From NCBI GenBank assembly GCA_905221605.1, contig CAJNDS010002275.1:281001-345000 (forward strand): a DNA stretch of 64,000 nucleotides, given 5' to 3'. The translations under genes were made by a program, and so were the position numbers. The notes beneath the pieces were generated by a model, which searched no databases, was not told where the DNA came from, and saw only the letters and a program-made list of their open reading frames with translations. Numbering within the stretch: the stretch's first letter is position 1; every line of letters starts with the position of its first letter. The stretch comes from Symbiodinium natans (taxonomy: Eukaryota > Sar > Dinophyceae > Suessiales > Symbiodiniaceae). Of this stretch, positions 22,580 through 34,252 are shown one piece after another.

Positions 22580-25500
22580 TCGCTTGCCATGAAATTCCCG
22601 ATATTAGCCGGCTGCATCGGCCCATCTCCGCTTTGCAGCCCACGCCGCATCCAGGTTGCAGATGAACATCGAGGCGGGACTGGACCTGTTGTTCTCTTTA
22701 TCTTTCAGTTGCGAAACTTGGTTGTGCAACTTGTTGGCCTGAGGACTGGAGTGCAAAGCATTTCCCGTTGCACGGAAATCGCGCACGTCCCCGTTGGGTT
22801 CCAACAGACTACCACCTTCACCGGCTTGCGGCTCAAGGGGGCGAGGACATGCCGGTTGATTATGAGAGTTCGGATGAGTTCGGAGCTAGATTAAGCTACA
22901 TTAAGCTACAAGTTACATCTGAGGCCATGAGCTCTCGCGAGATTCTCGAGGATCTCTCGATGCCAGGAACCTTGAGGTCGAAGCCAAGTGAGAACACAAG
23001 CATCGCTGCATAAGTACAGTACTGTGGCGTAGAATAAGTCTCGAACGGCAATAATGGCAAAAGTGGGTAAGCAGAATGCTAGAGCTTCTGGACATCATAT
23101 GCGGTTTGTAGAAGAAATCAATAGCAATCACAATCATTTGAGCATGATTGGACCCGATCGGGCACGAGGCACGGCCGTACCTGGCCCGAGCAGATGGCAG
23201 GTTTGATCGGTGGGAAGAAGGAGCCAATGAGATGCCAGCGAAAGTTCCTTTGGCCTCGAAGGGTTGGCAACGATGGAACAGGCTGGCGACACCCCGACTT
23301 CTCCGACGCAGCGCGTTCCATTTACCAGAACCAGGCCCCCGCATGTCCACAAGGCTCCTCATCCGAGATATGCACACACTCGCGCGGAGGTCAAGAACAG
23401 AACCTGAAGACCTTGAGCCTCCACCATCCGCAAGGTGTGCTCACATGTTTTCTATGTTTTGTGCTAGAGTGGTATACCAGCGACACATATGACATCGTCA
23501 TCAACGCGCCGTTGCTGGTCTCCTGAGGATCGAGGCCTCTGAGCCAAGCAGTGCCAACAAATCTCCTCAGTTTTGGGAAACGGAGGCGCGACGCGGATCT
23601 GTGCAGCTGTGTGCAGCTTCGTTCCCCTTCAGCGACCCGGCACATGATCGACTCTCAGGATCGCCGGGTTCGCAGCTTGTCGCCGCGAGCGGGAGATCGC
23701 AGTCAGTCCCCGCTTGATGCCGGGAGGCACGGTGGAGCACCGGGCTCCTCCCGTCGTCAGGTCCTGTTCAATTTGTCAATATTTGTCAGTCATTCTTCAA
23801 TCATAATTACTGTATCACCTTTAGACATTTGGTGTTAACCAATGAGGGAGGGCCAAGCTTATCGTCTGTATACGCAGGCGCTGTAGCAAAAGAGAGTTTT
23901 TGAAGACTGCAGCTACCTCCAAGATGCGTGTAGGTTCACTTGTCGAATCGTTGCCAGGATGCGGGATCAGGACCTGCCGATAAGATCGACCGGCCTCCAA
24001 GCAAGGGACTTTGAAATCCTCGTTGACGTTCAACTTGGGGGCGATTGCTGTGGAATGGCGAGGCACCGGGACGACCCGACAGCAGCCAGCCCAGAGTTCA
24101 CTGAGTTCACGTCTGAAAACTGATGGTATGAAGCCATGTGACAATACATTCAATACATGACAATGGAGATGCTCTGCCATGCTTCTTTCCTGCGCCAGAA
24201 TCGGAACTGGTCCCAATAAGGCGAGAGAGGACTTCTCCAGGCTGATGTCAGTGCCCCATGTGACGCGAACAGTTTTCCCAGAAGCCAGGTGCACGCAGTG
24301 ACATCAAGATCAGATGTTCGATGGAGTTCCAAATTCCACCGGGACCTGCTTTGCAAAGCTACCGGAGACTGTGGTGCCTTGTTGTGCCTGGAATGAATGT
24401 CCTGGATTGGACCGTAGTTTCGCAGGACTCGGGCATTGAAGAGGAGGCGCACGAAGCTGATGCAGGAGAAGGCCAGAGGTTCGTGTGGATGCGCATGTTC
24501 CTCGAATCAATGCTGCAAGTTTGTTTGAACTAGCCACTTGATTTTTTATCAAAGCTGGAAATTCGACAGTATATGTTTCTGGAATGGCTTTATTGGAACT
24601 GCCCCATTCAGTGTGCCACCACACTATGCTACTTATCTGAGAGTACGTAATATGGGTTCTTTAAGTTTAGCCGAGCCATTGCAATGAGCCCTGAAAAGCC
24701 TGCCTCCTCAATCAATTCTGAATATCCGAGGGGCAAATTTCAGAATAGCTTGAATGGAGCTGCCCTCTAAACGTCTCAATGAGATTGTGTGAATTTGTCA
24801 TGTTTCGTTCTTCAGGCCGGGACGTGACTGTGCCCTCTACCGTACTAGTGAACAGACAACTTACAAGTTAACCTGCAAAGGGCTGACTTGTTTCTGTTAC
24901 AAGTTACAAGTGTAGAACGAAAAAACATGTGGGCTCCAAACTCTCAAAGTCGACGATTTCGAAGATCACGAGTCCGAAGGCCCATGAGTCCAAAAGCCGG
25001 CCAATAATTTAAAGGTTCCATAAGTGTTCCATGTGTTTTGGAATGTTGGAATTGCAAGCCTAAAGCTTTGGGAATTTCAGAATGTTGGATTTGAGTTTCG
25101 GGGAGCGACTCAGAAAGTTTTGGCACAACCACACCCCCTCCCCGACAGCAATGACGCAGGCACATGTCATAGGAGGGGGAGGTACATCATATGTGTATCC
25201 ACCCTCCCAAGACCGGAGCCTCGTGTGGTCTCTTTCCGGATTGCCTTTTTTGTGGATCCTAATCAGGTTTCCAAGTTTTCAGATCTCCTAAAAAATATGG
25301 AAGCTTGTCACTTTATCTTAAGTTTTGCAAAGCTGGGGAGAGGCTGATACATTCCGGTGTGACTTTTGTATGAGCTAATGTGGTACTAGTGAGCAGTTTC
25401 TATGTTGCCAGCTAGTTGAACTAGTTCGGAACATCAACAGCTCTATTCCGAAATGATGCGCTACTTGGCCTGCAATATTCCTGCTCGCTGCGTCTTTTCG

Positions 25501-27716
25501 CAAAGTGCAATCGTATGTGTGAGAGCCTTTAGTATTTGATCGTTGGGGTGGAGCCTCATGTTTCGCAATGAGAATGAAGGGAGGGTCATCCTAATCATAT
25601 CTTATGAAGAGAGGGAGTGGTTCTGCTTCTCCTTACAGCGAGTGTGACTTCTCATTGAGAGCGACTTGCGTCATCCGTCTTGCCAAGAAAAGGAGAAGTT
25701 CTTGCGAATTGTACAACAAGACATGAGGCATTCCTTATTGTCGAGTCCAATGCATCTGTCCTATGAAGAAAACAGGATCTATCCATTCTTTAGCAAACTG
25801 GAATCTCTAATCATTCGGGTTGAAAAAAGCCCTTGCGCCTTCCAGAGAGCTTAGCCCTTAAGTTTACGAGCGAGCACAAAACCACTCTCCTTCCCAAGTA
25901 GAGAAGTAGACAGGTTAGTTTTGATAGATAGGAATTCTCTGGTTCCAGAGAAGAAACAGTATAATTAATCCGGAAATCAGGCGAATGATGCTTCTAGGCT
26001 TCTGTAGGCTTGCCATGTTGATACTGCTGCTCGCCCAAAGAGTTCGAATTTTCTTCCTGGCATGGGAGGTCAGTCCCTCAGTCCCAGCGAGAGGCGGAAG
26101 GTTGGCCGAACAGCATGGAATAAAGACATCGTCATTACCTGTGTGCCATGCAGCTTCAAAAGGCTTCGTGCGCATGTGTCAACCATACAACTGTTGCAGG
26201 CATGGCACATCCCACCTAGCGCAGCTTGGGGCTCTCCGCATAGCGCCGTGGTGCGCACCTTGTATCCAGCATTAGCAGTCTGAACATGATCCACGGAAAG
26301 TGTGACCAGATGTTGAGGCCTCTCCACGTCCGGCCACAGCTCCAGCCGCAGAGTGCCAAGTTGAAGTGTCGCGTTGACGAGCGTTAGAATCCCATGCCAT
26401 GTGGGCTGTTTCAGGAAAGTCTTGGTGCTGGTGGGGACGTGGCCTTCTCTGAGGCCTGCTGGAGCGACATGAGTCTTCTGCAAATTAGAATCTGAAGAGA
26501 GGGTCGGTGCGTCAATTTTCTGTGAGCATGTGCAAAGTTGAATGGCAAGGCGGGAAATGTTGAGCAGTTCCGATGCAGCCCCGCAAGTCTAAATCATGAG
26601 ATGCAAGCTTGTGTCATCTTGGTTCTTCACAAGCGGCTCACCAAAGTTGTCAGGCTGATTTGCCCGTGTGAGGCGCTGCAACAGCCGGATTTGCAACACG
26701 TTTTCTTGTACAGATGCAACGACTTGCTGAGTCACCCATGTTGGAGTTTGCAGCGTGAAGCGTGGGCTTATGGATATGCAGAGAATGCATCTTTTCAAGC
26801 AAAGGGCTGTGAAAAGGTGGAAGTTTAGACATTTTTAGACGAACACTGGAGTCCGAGAACGCAATGTGAGCGTAATCTAGCAGCTAGAAGCCGAACAGAG
26901 CCATGGAGTCTGTGTAGTTGAGCCGATCGCCATGTTCTCCTTTCAAGAGGCCGCTTGTTGTCTTGCTGCGTTTTTGCTGCCGTCTGCGGTGCCGTTGCAG
27001 GATGTCATGTCAAGGCAAAAAGCAGGTGCAAAGAATTGGCAAAGCCCAGAACTCACTGCATTGAGGAAAGTGCAAATGACAAAGGACGAGCCGACAAATC
27101 TGGCAGCATTTGGCAGGAATCCTGTTTTCGCTCAAGTCAGCCAAATGTGAACACGACAATGACTTTTCACCTGGTTGAAATCAATTGGTCTTTTCACTCA
27201 TCATGAGCATGAAAAGCAAGATTCGGTTTCTTCAGTGCCCAAATAGAATAAACAGATCATCTGACCCGGCGACCCGGAAAGCAAACCTCCAGCATTACAC
27301 TCTGGAAGGCCCGTCGAATTGCTTAGTTTTCTGAATGTCGTGCGTGAGAAGGATGAAGGGCAGTTCGCAACGGCTTTCAACAGCAAAGCCTGAGATTGGG
27401 CTCTGCTTTGCAGGTAGAGTGAAGCTCAGCAAGTCTTTTTGCTGACACAGTTTGGACATGTTTGGACAAAGAGGATCAATCAAATCTCCTCGTCCCTGCC
27501 TCTGTGTCCCAATATGTGAAATATGCTCTCGGGCTATTACGGCATTTAAATCGAAATCGGGTGGGGCCATGATTACAGAAAAAGGTGTTGTGATGCCGAT
27601 GCTTTGAGGCCTGATGTTTTCCAATCAGATGCATAGTGGTCAATGCACGCTCTGACCTTCAAAACTTGGGGCGGGGCTCTACCATCATTTGCAGCCGTCT
27701 AATGCTCGCCGGTAAC
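22580..27716. other. Unresolved 5-kb stretch
   Basis: Candidate coding pieces on + are 22,768-23,013, 23,148-23,492, 23,560-23,760 (Ser/Arg-rich, ends before GTCCTG), 24,321-24,533 and 27,329-27,388 (after GCTTAG). On the minus strand 23,821-24,294 and 26,070-26,483 are open for 157 and 137 codons. None has a domain I can defend. The part from 24,540 to 25,900 is AT-rich and looks intergenic. Confidence 0.25.
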
Positions 27717-28127
27717 GGGGCTTATAACAGAATTGTAGAGCGGAGCTGCAACGGAGCCGTATCGGAATTCTGCAACGGAACTGTAATGGAAGCTGTAGCG
27801 ATGCTGCAACGGAAGCTGTAACGGAGCCGCAGCAGTAGCAGCAACTTGATAACGGACCTGTATCGGAACTGTAACGGAGCTGTACAACTGAGCTGTGGAG
27901 CTGTAACGGAGGTGCGACGGAGCTGTAACGGAGCTGTATAACTGAGCTGTAACGGAAGCTGTAAAGGAGCTGTAACGGATGTGCAAGGGAGCGGTAACGG
28001 AGTTGTAACGGAGGTGCATCGGAACTGTAACGGAGCTCTAGCAGAAGCTGTGACGGAGGACGGAGGTGCAACGGAGCAGTACCGGAACTGTAGCAGGTGC
28101 TGTAATGGAGCTGTAACGGAGGGCCCA
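27717..28127 (+). repeat. Degenerate 12-bp tandem array
   Basis: About 34 imperfect copies of a GGAGCTGTAACG-type dodecamer run for some 410 bp, with occasional copies lengthened or shortened. Because 12 is a multiple of 3, several frames on the minus strand stay open and give Tyr-Ser-Ser/Ala-Pro-Leu repeat shadows of up to 174 codons; these are not genes. It lies about 1 kb upstream of the BTB gene. Confidence 0.85.
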
Positions 28128-29107
28128 CGGTGGGTAGCGCGAATCCCATACATAGAGCCCACCCCCAAATCAAAACGGCGACTGTCACCACTTTTTCAAG
28201 AAAACACACATCACCTGAAAGTGGGAATAACGGAACCAGGGGGAAGGGGCAGGGAGTTTGGGATGTGCAGGGCGTTGGTCGCTGCGCATGATTGCCTATT
28301 TGAGGAAACTGGTTGTTCGGGTGATTTTGGGATGTTCGTTGTTTAACAGCAATGCCAGTTGGCTGTGCTTTTCCTACGGTAGGTTGGGGAAGAAGCAGGC
28401 CAAGGGCAAGTCGGAGTCTTTGGAAATGGGTGTCAAAGTCGCTTCAAAGCTGCAGCTATTGAAGGTCAGATCACCAGAAACAAGTGGTCATGCTGATGAA
28501 GTCTGCCAAATGAGCTCTTTTCCTGATAAACAAGGGAGCAATTCACTTCCCTGCGGGATAGCTTCCGCTGTCACAACCCATACTTCTCAGGCACTCTCAC
28601 CAGCATGTTGGCAGTTGTGTTTTGGCTTGGCTGCTGGACAGGGCCCGGATCATTGACAGTCTGATGTGTAGCTCTTCCGTGCGAAAGGCTCTGGCGGAGG
28701 ACCAGTTTCCGGCAGTGCCGAGGTCTGAGATTTCGTGCTCAGAAGCTGGGCTTGCTTGAAGCTGAAGAGCTCGGGGCCGTGTTGCCAGTGCGGCAGCCTT
28801 TTCACAGTGGACAAGCTGGAGTGATGATGAGAAGTGCCCATGGCTCTGAGGTGCCCTAGTGGTGAGAATGAGATTGATCCCAGCGATGGCTGGGATCTGG
28901 ATTTCTGCATGGAGGAAGATGCATTGTGAAACAGTATGAAACAGTGATCTCTTCGCACACGCTTCAGACTTAATGTGTGCGAGGAGACGGTGCGGCCTGA
29001 GCTGCGCCTTTACTGCGGGGCGCCAACCTCAGCTCTACCTATGCGTGCAAAATCGTGAGAATCCTGATGCCGTTTCGCAGGGTTTGGGCTTGGCAGAAGG
29101 ATGTTGA
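28128..29107 (+). other. Possible upstream exons of the BTB gene
   Basis: Segment 28,399-28,464 follows GAAGCAG and ends in AAG|GTCAGA; it is open, Lys/Ser/Leu-rich and 22 codons long. Segment 28,841-28,915 is acidic (E-N-E-I-D-P-S-D-G-W-D-L-D-F) and ends near a GC donor. Both have the right strand and splice style to belong to the BTB gene, but the joins are not proven. Confidence 0.3.
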
Positions 29108-29676
29108 AAACTGGATTTGGTCTCCCTGGCCCATGTGCTGTGCAACGCCGAATGTTCTGCCAAGACTCGCCCGGACGTGACACTGAGCTGCAATGGCGGC
29201 CGCAAGCTCCTTGCTCATCGCCGTGTCCTCTCAGAGGCCACGTGCACATTCGCAGCATTTCGCAGCCAGGGGTCGGCAGCATGGCTTCGGCTGCTAAATG
29301 CCAGGTCAGCTACTTCGAATCACTCTTTGAAGGACACTTTGCAGAGCGTGGGACTGACCTGGTGAAGGTGGACGAGGCTTAGATGTAGCGTGTCTTCTCT
29401 CGCAAACTGTTAACACTGTTGTCCGAACTACAAATGCTTCATTCATGGATTTGCGCAGCCTGGCTTCGACAACAGGACCTGGATATTTTCTTGGAAGTCG
29501 TTCGTTGGATCTACTGTCGCAGTGCCACTAGTGACAAGGCAGGGTATTTGCAGGCCATTCTGGTATTGTGCATCACGGGGTAGATGGCAATGACGGCCTC
29601 CCAAGTTTTGCAGGATATGGCACTGGATCTGTTGCGCTTGGCAGAGTTCTACGGCATCGCAACGGCCTTGGCTGAA
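29108..29676 (+). CDS. BTB/POZ domain protein
   Basis: BTB domains form dimers and often recruit substrates to Cullin-3 ubiquitin ligases; the partner here is unknown. Four exons join into a nearly full BTB fold of about 87 residues. 29,108-29,236 gives P-D-V-T-L-S-C-N-G-G then L-L-A-H-R-R-V-L. 29,305-29,376 gives S-Y-F-E-S-L-F-E-G-H-F. 29,476-29,538 gives V-V-R-W-I-Y. 29,614-29,676 gives M-A-L-D-L-L-R-L-A-E-F-Y-G. Introns are 68, 99 and 75 nt, all read as GC-AG; a GT-AG variant shifted by 5 nt is possible for the first. In-frame TAGs at 29,377-29,384 and 29,581 fall inside introns, so the gene need not be broken. Upstream acidic exons and a segment at about 29,837-29,972 (L-H-R-L-L-G-V-E-D-D) may extend it. 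Confidence 0.82.
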
Positions 29677-31991
29677 GTCCCCTGTTCTGTCCAATACGAT
29701 CACACGTTTCGCGACTGGAGGATGGCCTAATAGATCACGCGGCTCGAGTTCTGGCTTCACCAGCCCTGGGCACTGCCCTTAGAAGTTTGTTCGCTCGTCT
29801 GCTCATGCTGACGGCTTAGTGTGCGACCATATGCACAGCATATGCCATCACGTTACGAGCCTTCCTGCTCCACCGGCTGCTAGGTGTTGAGGATGATATT
29901 CCGGACGAGCCAGAAATAGCGGCTGGCGGCGATCAGGCTCAGCACGAGGACAAAGCTGCGGTGCTTCGGTCCGCTATAGTACGATATAGTTGAGGCGCCA
30001 GCAGATGACTTTCGTATTGAGGGGTCCTCAACAGCCTCAATTTCTTTGTCGTCAAGACGAGTTGCAAGCTGTCTGCCGGACTACTCATGCGGTGAGCACG
30101 TTGAGCGCCCACTGCCCGCTCCCCAGTAAACAGCATGTCGCCGGAGCACAACGTTCAAGCAACCAGCTAGAAAATCTTGAATAATGCTTCTGCAACGGAT
30201 GCTTCATGATGCCTCGGTTTGCGACTCAGTGACGTGGCCAGCTGACGAATTGAAGAAAATTGAAGAAACACGTCTGCAAGATTGTCCGAACCTGGACCGC
30301 GCGCCCAAACCGACCACTTGCATGCTGCAGCAGAAGTGAGCGGAGTGCTGATGTCGCCTCAACACTGACTCAACACATTGCTTCGTTCCGTGGCTTGGTA
30401 GCAATGCATGCCCAGCATCATCCGACATCAAATAGTAACTGATAGAGCTGACTGCTCGTAGGGTGGTGAGCAGTGAAGCGATGATAGCAGCTTCAAGTCT
30501 CCCAGCTGCGGCTTTGGCCTACAAGTGATACACGCATTTCCAACCTAATCGTTTTGCACTGCAGGGATTAAGAAATAAGCTGACTTTGATCAACTGGGCA
30601 CGTGAGACATCTAAACTCGAATGGCAGTACTGTCAGTCTTCACTTCGTCCCGTCAGTTGAGAAACGGTTGAGTTCAACAACTATATTTGTGCCGACCATA
30701 CTCTCGCAGAGGACTTCAGCGCAGATGGATTCACAGTCGTTTCCGATGTGCAAGTCTGAGTTTCATTTTATTGAGTGGCAGTGCTGGCAGTGTTCCTGTT
30801 CAGTTCATGTCAGACATCGTTGAGGTTTTCGATGAGCCGGGCAGAATTGACAGGGCAGCCGTGGTAAAGATGAAAGATGTGTAAAAAAGCATCTAAAGGT
30901 TTCTAGGTTCTAGCTCCATCAGTTTTAGGAGTGTGGCCTTGAGATTCCTAAACGCTACTCTGCAGAAACTTTGTGCTCATGTCATCTCACACTGTTGTAG
31001 CCACCATTAGCATTAACGTCTCGACTTGTACAGTTCAGATCTGAGTCAACGGTTGTGGAAAAACGGGTGTCCGCTTCTATATCTTATATAGAGTCGCTTT
31101 GCGCAGTTCTAAGTCTTAGATGTTCTTCGCAAAGCTTTTGGTCTCGTCAGGCGCATTCTCAGGTGAAAGAACTGGTGACTTAAAGTGATGCTCTCCGATT
31201 CAAAAGGCATCCAATGTTCGCTCTTTGCATCGAGCATAGCTTCGCGGCTTCGCGTGCCACAGATTTGCACAAGAAGTTCCCGCAATGATGGAGAGCGCGA
31301 TTGCCATTGCAAGCACAAGGCTTGCGGAGGAAGCAATCTCGAATTAGTTTCACTTCTTGTTTCACTGAAGTGCTCACAGAAGAGGACACTATGCCGCTAT
31401 GCTATTTGTAAGACATCCAAGTACCCCACCAAGGGTTAAAGGTTTTGAGCGCAGAACACATCTGGCAGATGGTCCTCAGGCTCGGACGCTCTATGTCCCG
31501 CCTCGCGATGCCTCGCGCGATGACGCGATGCTCGTGGTCAGGTGAGCATGTTGGCATGGCGGTCAAGCCGATTGCAGTTATTTTCAATCGCCTCTCTAGC
31601 TGCACTCTTTTAAAATGCTGGAGAAGGCAAGTGCCATGGTCCGTGAGAATGGTGTGCTCAATGTATACTCGTTTTAGACTGTTAGATGAGCGAGCTCCTA
31701 GAGAATGCTGCGCATCCTTTCCGACATCTTGAGAAGAATGCTACCCAGCAGGTCTGTGGCCACCAGCCGCGCGAGCAGCGGAGAAGAAAACCAAGCAAGG
31801 AGACACAAGAGGCACGTGTGCGGCGATGTTGCAAGTTGCAAATTCACTGCAGTTGCGGGTCTGCGACAATCGGAAGGCTCTGATCTGTCTATCTGCAAGT
31901 CATTACTGGCAGCTGCAGTACTACTGTAATCTACTGCTGTGATCAGCTGCTCAGTGCCTGTATGCCGCATGCCGGGAGTGAACTTCTAGGG
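29677..31991. other. Unresolved; candidate 3' exons
   Basis: Segment 29,837-29,972 after GCACAG is a likely C-terminal exon of the BTB gene. A frame ending at 30,884 has a protein-like end (V-E-V-F-D-E-P-G-R-I-D-R-A-A). 31,686-31,750 after CTGTTAG is a further candidate. The rest is unassigned. Confidence 0.25.
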
Positions 31992-31999
31992 ATTCTAGG

Positions 32000-32022
32000 T
32001 TATTTCAGGCAATGGCCTCTTT
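32000..32022 (+). repeat. Left terminal inverted repeat
   Basis: Twenty-three bases, starting TTATTTCAGGCAATGG and ending CCTCTTT, match the reverse complement of 35,669-35,691 without a mismatch. An ACTGTCA at 32,034 is also mirrored by TGACAGT at 35,661, so the homology resumes after a short gap. Target duplication ATTCTAGG abuts it on the left. Confidence 0.88.
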
Positions 32023-32630
32023 ATGAAGGGGTAACTGTCAAAATGGCCCGTAACAGAAACAGATTTGGGAAGAGATTCCGTAAATATTTTTAGGGTTCAG
32101 GAAATTGGGACCCCCGCAGGCCCGTGACAGAAACAGATTTGGGAAGAGATTCCGTAAGTATTTTCAGGGTTCAGGGTTTAGGAACCCGGCCAAAGCTGAA
32201 AGAGGCCACCTGCCACAACCACCCCCCCAAGCGCATGTTTGAGTAGGGGCCAAAGCTGAAAGAGGCCACCTGCCACAAGTGGTCTTTCGCCCAAAGTCCT
32301 GTACCTAAAGAGGACACCCCCCCTGAATGTCCAAAGCACATGTTTGAGTAGGGGGGGCCAAAGCTGAAAGAGGCCACCTGCCACAAGTGGGCTTTCGCCC
32401 ACAGTCCTGTACCTAAAGAGGCCACCCCCCCTGAATGTCCAAAGCACATGTTTTGAGTAGGGGGGGCCAAAGCTGAAAGAGGCCACCTGCCACAAGTGGG
32501 CTTTCGCCCACAGTCCTGTAACTAAAGAGGCCACCCCCCTGGCCTCTTTATGAAGGGGTGACTGTCAAAATGGCCCGTAACAGTAACAGATTTGGGAAGA
32601 GATTTGGGAAGAGATTCCGTAAATATGTTG
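32014..32630 (+). repeat. Subterminal direct repeats in the element
   Basis: An approximately 80-bp block beginning GGCCTCTTTATGAAGGGGT and running through ACTGTCAAAATGGCCCGTAACAG to a GATTTGGGAAGAGATTCCG motif occurs at 32,014-32,093 and again at 32,541-32,630. A truncated copy (CCCGTGACAGAAACAG onwards) is at 32,119-32,175. The first copy overlaps the left TIR. Confidence 0.85.
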
Positions 32631-32866
32631 TTTTTGAGTGTGGACATTGAAGAGGGCTGGCCTCTTTAGTTACAGGGCTTTGGGCAAAACCCAGCTGTGG
32701 CGGGTGGCCTCTTTCAGTTTTGGCCCCTTTTGTTCAAATACATGTTTTGGACATTCAAGGGGGGTGGCCTGTTTAGCTACATGACTTTGGGCGAAAGCCC
32801 AGTTGTGGCGGGTGGCCTCTTTCAGCTTTGGCCCCTTTTGCTCAAATATGTGTTTTGGACATTGAG
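32190..32866. repeat. Fold-back array of about 108-bp units
   Basis: Four direct copies of a unit starting CCAAAGCTGAAAGAGGCCACC begin at 32,190, 32,250, 32,358 and 32,467 (the first is short). Two inverted copies follow between about 32,650 and 32,866 (GGTGGCCTCTTTCAG). The unit contains its own small inverted repeat (GTGGGCTTTCGCCCAC). Direct and inverted arms could fold into a long cruciform. Minus-strand frames of about 100 codons here are repeat artefacts. Confidence 0.88.
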
Positions 32867-33432
32867 GCCGGGCAACACATTTCCTAAAGTAGTTAGTGTC
32901 GTTTTGGTGACCAAAGCCGGGCGACACATTTCCTACAGTAGTTAGTTGTTTTAGTGGCCAAAACCGGGCGACACATTTCCTAAACTAGTTAGTCGTTTCT
33001 GTGGCCAAAGCCGGGCGACACATTTCCTAAAGTAGTTAGTCGTTTTAGTGGCCAAAACCGGGCGACACAATTCCTAAAGTAGTTAATCGTTCTAGTGGCC
33101 AAAGCCGGGCGACACATTTCCTAAAGTAGTTAGTGTCGTGTTAGTGACCAAAGCCGGGCGACACTTTTTTCCTAAATTAGTTAGTAGTTTTTGAGACCAA
33201 AACCGGGCGACACATTTCCTAAACTAGTTCGTCGTTTTAGTGACCAAAACCGGGCGACACATGTCCTAAAGTAGTTAGTCGTTTTGGTGACCAAAACCGG
33301 GCGTCACATGTCCTAAAGTAGTTAGTCGCTTTAGTGACCAAAGCCGGGCGACACATTTCCTAAAGTAGTTAGTCGTTTTAGTGACCAAAGCCGGGCGAAA
33401 ATTTTCTTAAACTACTTAGTCGTTTTAGTGAC
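32867..33432 (+). repeat. 47-bp minisatellite, 12 copies
   Basis: Twelve tandem copies, 46-50 bp each, share GCCGGGCGACACATTTCC followed by TAAAGTAGTTAGTCG and TTTTAGTGACC. Variation is mostly single-base (AAAGCC or AAAACC, TTTCC or TGTCC) with some short indels. It has no open frame of note. Confidence 0.92.
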
Positions 33433-33622
33433 GATGTTTCACCTCTTGTCTATTGTTGCTAAGCGGAAAAATGCTTTTACAAAAAAACAAGAAAGCTGAA
33501 AACAACTACAAAACCCTAGACAAGGTAGTCTTTCAACTTTTTGGCCACCCCTATATATGGTTGTGCGCTGTGCGTTCCGCCCGCCCCCCCCAGGTATCCC
33601 ACCCCCCCATGGTCTACAGTCT

Positions 33623-33750
33623 CCCCTAAACCAAGCCTAAACCCTAAACCCTTATATAACCCTAAACCCTAAACCCTACACCCTAAACCCCTAAACCCTA
33701 AGCCCTACACCGTAAACCCTAAACCCTAAACCCTAACCCCTAAACCCTAG
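33623..33750 (+). repeat. CCCTAAA telomere-like tract
   Basis: About 16 copies of CCCTAAA, some changed to CCCCTAAA, CCCTACA or CCCTAAG. This is the complement of the TTTAGGG telomere unit of plants and dinoflagellates. It lies inside the mobile element, far from any chromosome end seen here. Confidence 0.9.
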
Positions 33751-33868
33751 GCGGGGGGGGGGTCCCGTGGTGGTGGTGGTGGTCCCGTGGTGGTGGTGGT
33801 CCTGTGGTGGTGGTCCGTGGTGGTGGTCCGTGGTGGTGGTCTGTGGTGGCAGTGGTGGTGGGGAGGGG
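33751..33868 (+). repeat. (GGT)n / GTCCCGTGGTGGT microsatellite
   Basis: A G-run is followed by short GGTCC-GTGGTGGTGGT units, all G/T-rich on +. It lies directly between the two oppositely oriented telomere-like tracts. Four or more G-pairs and triplets close together give some G-quadruplex potential. Confidence 0.88.
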
Positions 33869-33929
33869 GCGGTCGGGGGGCCGCCGGGGCGCAATCATAC
33901 ATAGGCCGTGCAAGAAACTCAAGGACACG

Positions 33930-34150
33930 GTTGAGGGTTTGGGGGTTTAGGGTTTTGGGGTTTCACAGGGTTCGGGCCAAAGCCCGACACAAAACACCCT
34001 AACCCCCAAAACCTTAAGGGTTTCGGATTTAGGTTTAGTTTAGGGTTTAGGCTGGGTGTTTTAGGGTTTGGCTTTAGGGTTTTGAAGATTAGGGTTGTTT
34101 AGAAGTTTAGCTGGTTTGGGGCTGTTTAGGGTTTAGAAGCTTTGGTTTGG
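33930..34150 (+). repeat. Degenerate TTTAGGG tract, opposite orientation
   Basis: TTTAGGG, TTTGGGG and GTTTAGG units, many imperfect, run on the + strand. They face the other way from the CCCTAAA tract at 33,623, so the pair is oriented like the two ends of a linear molecule (CCCTAAA on the left, TTTAGGG on the right), not like a telomere fusion. Confidence 0.75.
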
Positions 34151-34252
34151 GCCTTGAGGGCTATATTGTTTATTCTGGGAGTGGACTCGGGGGGACTTAC
34201 TGGAAGGTATTTTATTATTAGGTTGTATTCATTTCAGAGGCCATGAAAGAGG

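Noticed and set aside
26320-26483. Minus-strand segment resembling the start of a cyclophilin
   Set aside because: Only one strand of the fold (G-T-L-R-L-E-L-W-P-D) fits; none of the active-site motifs can be found on either side.
32171-32927. Open frames of 80-118 codons in the element
   Set aside because: They follow the repeat period and show repeated peptide blocks; they are artefacts of the fold-back array.
32867-33432. CRISPR array
   Set aside because: The repeats are directly adjacent with no unique spacers, and the context is eukaryotic.
33623-33750. True chromosome end
   Set aside because: The tract is short, degenerate and internal to an element with sequence continuing on both sides.
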